Positions 54,246 to 57,292 of a stretch of 57,292 nt of DNA are shown one piece after another (the stretch's first letter is position 1; the number at the start of each line of letters is the position of its first letter). The notes under the pieces were generated by a model that saw nothing but the letters and a program-made list of their open reading frames with translations, was not told the origin of the DNA and made no database searches. Source of the stretch: Pseudomonas laurentiana (GTDB lineage Bacteria > Pseudomonadota > Gammaproteobacteria > Pseudomonadales > Pseudomonadaceae). The position numbers were made by a program, and so were the translations under genes. The stretch is taken from contig NZ_BMQU01000024.1 in the NCBI RefSeq assembly GCF_014648275.1, positions 1-57,292 of the forward strand. Direction: 5' to 3'.

Positions 54246-55737
54246 TCCATGCGCACGTCCCAACGCTGCGACCCGTTATCTGTTGATTGGCATGATCTAC
54301 CTGCTGCTGGTCACGACAAACGCGTGCGCCGAACGCCTGACACCCGCCCAGGCCAGCCGCCCCGGCAAGAGCCTGTTTGCGAATGAACACACGGTAGCGC
54401 TGGCCTTGAGCGATGCGGTGCTGCTAGGTCTGCGTAACAATCACGCCATCCGTAGCGCGTACTTCGAGCGCATCGTGCAGAAATTCGACTTGCGCGTGGA
54501 AAAAGACCGCTTCACGCCAAAACTGGTGCTAAGCAGCCGCCACCTGGCCACGCGCAACCAGGATGACCACTACCGGCAAAACGAAGTCACCCCGTCAACC
54601 ACAATGCTTGGCGAATATGGGACACAGTTCAGCCTGTCATGGCGTCATCACCTTACCCAGGCGAACCATGCTGGCCGCACACACAACGATGGCGCAACGC
54701 TCAGCGTCATCCAGCCCCTGCTCCGCGGCGCAGGGCGCGACGTAGCAACCGCCCCCATACGCTTGGCCGAACTGGCCGAGCAGGTCAATCGCCTCAACCT
54801 GAAAGCAACCGTCTCAAGCACAGTCACCCAGATCATCACCGCTTACCGCGAACTGCTGCGTGCACAAGAACAGTTGCGCATCGCCCGCGAAGCACTGGCG
54901 CGCTCACGCCAGCTACTGGATGCCAACAAGGTCATGATCGCCGCCGGGCGCATGGCCGAATTCGAACTCGTGCAGACCGAAGCGGATGTGGCGACACAGG
55001 AACTCGCGGTCGAAGAAGCCTCCAACCAACTCGACTCAAGCCGCCTTGAATTACTGCACCTGCTTGCGCTCGATCTGCAAACACCGGTACAGGCCATTGA
55101 ACGCCTTGACGTGACACGCACGGAATTCGGGCTGGCCGACGCACTCGCGGTTGCACAGAACCGACAACCCGCCTACCTCGTCCAACGGATTGCAATCGAG
55201 CAAGCAGCTATCAACCTCACGGTGGCCCGAAACGAACGACGATGGGACCTATCGCTCATTGGTGCCGCCACCCAGGCCCGTAGCCACTACCCAGGAGAGC
55301 ACGGCCATGAATCCCACCATACCTGGGAGGGCTATGCCGGTCTCCAGATCGAGATCCCCATTGGGGACCTGAGCCGACGCCAAGCTGAAATGCGTGCCCG
55401 AGTCAACGTCGAGACCCAGGACATTCGCCTCAGCGAGACGCGCCAGTTGCTCGAACGCGATGTCGGTGACGCCGTGCGCAACCTCGGCACCCGCTGGCGC
55501 CAGTATGAAATTGCCCAACGTGCGCGTGAGCTGTCACGCCGGAAACTCGACATCGAACGAGAGAAGCTGCAAGCCGGTCGCTCCAGTAATTTTCAGGTAT
55601 TGAGTTTTGAAGCGGATCTGCGGACAGCAGAAAGCACACGCCTCAATGCCCTGATCGCCTATCTCAACACACAGGCCCAACTGGATCAGACATTGGGCAC
55701 AACCTTGGAGAGCTGGGAAATTGCCCTCAATGACTAA
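54238..55737 (+). CDS. TolC-type outer membrane efflux protein
   Basis: A 499-residue outer membrane factor. The signal peptide is long (hydrophobic run YLLIGMIYLLLVTTNACA) with likely cleavage after ACA (about residue 32). Two long coiled-coil repeats of the TolC fold cover about residues 60-270 and 280-490, rich in Glu, Arg, Gln and Leu, as in EQLRIAREALARSRQLLDAN and ETRQLLERDVGDAVRNLGTR. It provides the outer channel. The ATG overlaps the permease stop by eight bases. Exporters with MacB-type permeases usually borrow a chromosomal TolC; here a dedicated one is encoded. Confidence 0.88.
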   Translation: MTDPCARPNAATRYLLIGMIYLLLVTTNACAERLTPAQASRPGKSLFANEHTVALALSDAVLLGLRNNHAIRSAYFERIVQKFDLRVEKDRFTPKLVLSSRHLATRNQDDHYRQNEVTPSTTMLGEYGTQFSLSWRHHLTQANHAGRTHNDGATLSVIQPLLRGAGRDVATAPIRLAELAEQVNRLNLKATVSSTVTQIITAYRELLRAQEQLRIAREALARSRQLLDANKVMIAAGRMAEFELVQTEADVATQELAVEEASNQLDSSRLELLHLLALDLQTPVQAIERLDVTRTEFGLADALAVAQNRQPAYLVQRIAIEQAAINLTVARNERRWDLSLIGAATQARSHYPGEHGHESHHTWEGYAGLQIEIPIGDLSRRQAEMRARVNVETQDIRLSETRQLLERDVGDAVRNLGTRWRQYEIAQRARELSRRKLDIEREKLQAGRSSNFQVLSFEADLRTAESTRLNALIAYLNTQAQLDQTLGTTLESWEIALND

Positions 55738-57016
55738 GCACGCCCTGGTTCCCCGCACACATCAGACGCGGTACTGGCTGATCAGCGTATTGACCCTGCT
55801 CGCGCTGGCAGTCATGTTCGTGTACCCGGCCCGCCCCACAAGCACATCGCCTACACATGACTGGCTGCACGTTGAGCCAGGCACGCTCGAAAACCGACTC
55901 GGCCTTGTCGGGCGCCTGGAAGCTGCGACGACGTCGACACTTGCCGCGCCCTTTGATGGGTTAGTAAAAACAGTTTCCGTTACCGACGGCCAGCGTGTCG
56001 AATACAACCAGCGCCTGCTGACCCTCGACAGCTCACAACTGGACATTCAGTTACGCGAAGCGCTTGCCGCACAGCTCAAGGCTCAGCGCGCTCTCGAAGA
56101 GATACAGCATTGGCCACACAGCGGAGAAGTGGCCCGCGCTCAACGAACCGTGACCAATGCCCAATTGAGCCTGAACGACACACAGAACAAGCTCACCGAT
56201 ACCCGCCGCCTGTTCGATCGGGGCATTGTGGCCCGGATGGAAGTGGAAGCCCTCGAGCAACAAGCGCGCATGCAAACGCTCGACCTGGCAGCGTCACAGG
56301 CTGAACTGCGCGCCACACTCGAAAAGGGTAAAGGCGAACATCGACAGATCGCCGAAATGGAATGTGCCAACGCCCGATCACGCTATCAGGCGCTGGTTGC
56401 ACTGCACGCTCAACGCGAGATCCGTGCACCATTCGCTGGGATCATCCTGCGCCCACGCAAGCAGGACGAAAACGCCACCACCACGATCCAGCAAGGCATG
56501 CGTGCCACTCAGGGCATGCCCTTGTTCGAGTTGGTGAGCCTTGAACACATTAACGCCGTGACCCGAATTGAAGAAGCAGACCTGCACCAGTTGAACGAAG
56601 GCATGCGTGTGCAGATCACGGGTGATGGTTTTCTCGGCATGACGCTGACAGGCAAGATTTCGGCCATCAGTGCACAGCGCCTGCCGTCCGAGATGCATGG
56701 AGCCGGCGCGAGCTACGGGGTCGTCGCGACCCTCGACCCACTGACTCAAGACCAACAGCAACGCGTGCGTCTCGGCATGAGTGCGCGACTGGCAATCGTG
56801 ACCTATCACGCTGAAAACGCCATGGCGATACCGGTCTCAGCACTTGACCGTGATCATGAAGGGCGGACATTCGTACGCTACCAACAGCATCGTGAACAGA
56901 TACCGCAGAAGGTTTTTGTCACCACCGGACGTGCTGTTCCTCAAGGCGTCGAAGTCTTTGGCCTTGCACCGGGCTACATTGGAATGCCCATAAGCCAGAA
57001 CGGCACAGAGCACTAA
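55730..57016 (+). CDS. Periplasmic membrane-fusion protein, MacA/HlyD-type
   Basis: A 428-residue membrane-fusion protein that bridges permease and channel. An N-terminal membrane helix (RYWLISVLTLLALAVMFVYP) precedes lipoyl-like halves (LAAPFDGLVKTVSVTDGQRV near 75 and REIRAPFAGIILRPRKQDEN near 235), with a coiled-coil hairpin between them (about 105-225). Beta-barrel and membrane-proximal domains follow to the end. The ATG overlaps the TolC-type stop by eight bases, the third such junction in the operon. Confidence 0.9.
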   Translation: MTKHALVPRTHQTRYWLISVLTLLALAVMFVYPARPTSTSPTHDWLHVEPGTLENRLGLVGRLEAATTSTLAAPFDGLVKTVSVTDGQRVEYNQRLLTLDSSQLDIQLREALAAQLKAQRALEEIQHWPHSGEVARAQRTVTNAQLSLNDTQNKLTDTRRLFDRGIVARMEVEALEQQARMQTLDLAASQAELRATLEKGKGEHRQIAEMECANARSRYQALVALHAQREIRAPFAGIILRPRKQDENATTTIQQGMRATQGMPLFELVSLEHINAVTRIEEADLHQLNEGMRVQITGDGFLGMTLTGKISAISAQRLPSEMHGAGASYGVVATLDPLTQDQQQRVRLGMSARLAIVTYHAENAMAIPVSALDRDHEGRTFVRYQQHREQIPQKVFVTTGRAVPQGVEVFGLAPGYIGMPISQNGTEH

Positions 57017-57292
57017 AGTGCTACAGGCGAAGGAGGCGGCAGATACAGACACGGACGACCAACCTGTTCGGGGCCTCCTTGATTCAAACCCTATTCAACT
57101 GCTGACTTGGCGTTACTGGCCTCATCGTTTTTTTCACATCCGTTTCACTGATCCCCCACCTGCTACTTCCTACATTCCCGTCGCACGTTGGCCAACCGCA
57201 ACTTAGCCAAGCAACGTTTTTTGCTCTAAGGAAATCCTGAAGAAGACTTCCCGAATCTGGTGAAATACGCCGATCCCGTTGCCCGAGTTTTC
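57017..57292. other. Right-edge region after the export operon, partial coding region likely
   Basis: A 62-codon frame with GTG start begins two bases after the operon's last stop (57018-57206) and encodes a Trp/Pro/Arg-rich peptide with no known domain. A strong AAGGAGG (57030-57036) lies inside it, but no ATG, GTG or TTG follows at the right distance. At the edge, the frame from 57230 reads NPEEDFPNLVKYADPVARVF without a stop and has coding-like composition, so another gene may begin or continue beyond the window. Not called as CDS. Confidence 0.4.

Overview
The window is a chromosomal segment of a Pseudomonas (fluorescens/putida-type gammaproteobacterium). The evidence is the moderately high GC of most genes and typical Pseudomonas neighbourhoods: rnd-ycgL, purC-metallo-hydrolase-bamC-dapA facing gcvR-bcp, tusA next to bepA, and aceK beside a lipoprotein gene. 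No rRNA, insertion sequence, prophage or CRISPR array is visible. There is one tRNA, tRNA-Ser(CGA). Most of the window is housekeeping; the two ends are accessory.

Left end (1-3.9 kb): a type VI secretion hcp-vgrG unit on the minus strand, followed by the first 33 codons of a probable cargo or adaptor gene cut by the window edge. Upstream of hcp lies a good sigma-54 (-24/-12) promoter. Further upstream are three copies of a 20-bp near-palindrome, placed as activator sites for a sigma-54 enhancer-binding protein would be.

Middle (3.9-49.4 kb): RNA and stress genes (cvfB, rnd, ycgL, ycgN, a SPOUT methyltransferase, yajD), carbon metabolism (aceK, a YdiJ-type D-2-hydroxyacid dehydrogenase with a divergent LysR regulator), cysK, a MoxR/VWA pair, the 5-oxoprolinase operon pxpABC, lipid A modification genes (lpxO, eptA), two drug/metabolite transporters, oligopeptidase B, an FAD monooxygenase-DUF2783-LuxR operon with a palindromic operator candidate, the purC-dapA block, gcvR-bcp, an AI-2E-type transporter, tusA, bepA, nadA and a YdgA-type protein.

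Right end (49.5-57.3 kb): two tandem, closely similar genes of unknown function flank a small secreted protein, all on the minus strand. Divergent from them is a four-gene export operon (ABC ATPase, MacB-type permease, TolC-type outer membrane channel, membrane-fusion protein). Each of its junctions is an 8-bp overlap. A G-poor intergenic region of about 450 bp separates the two blocks. The right edge seems to enter another gene. This end is the best candidate for an undescribed system: a complete three-membrane-component exporter facing duplicated, unexplained proteins. A functional link is only inference.
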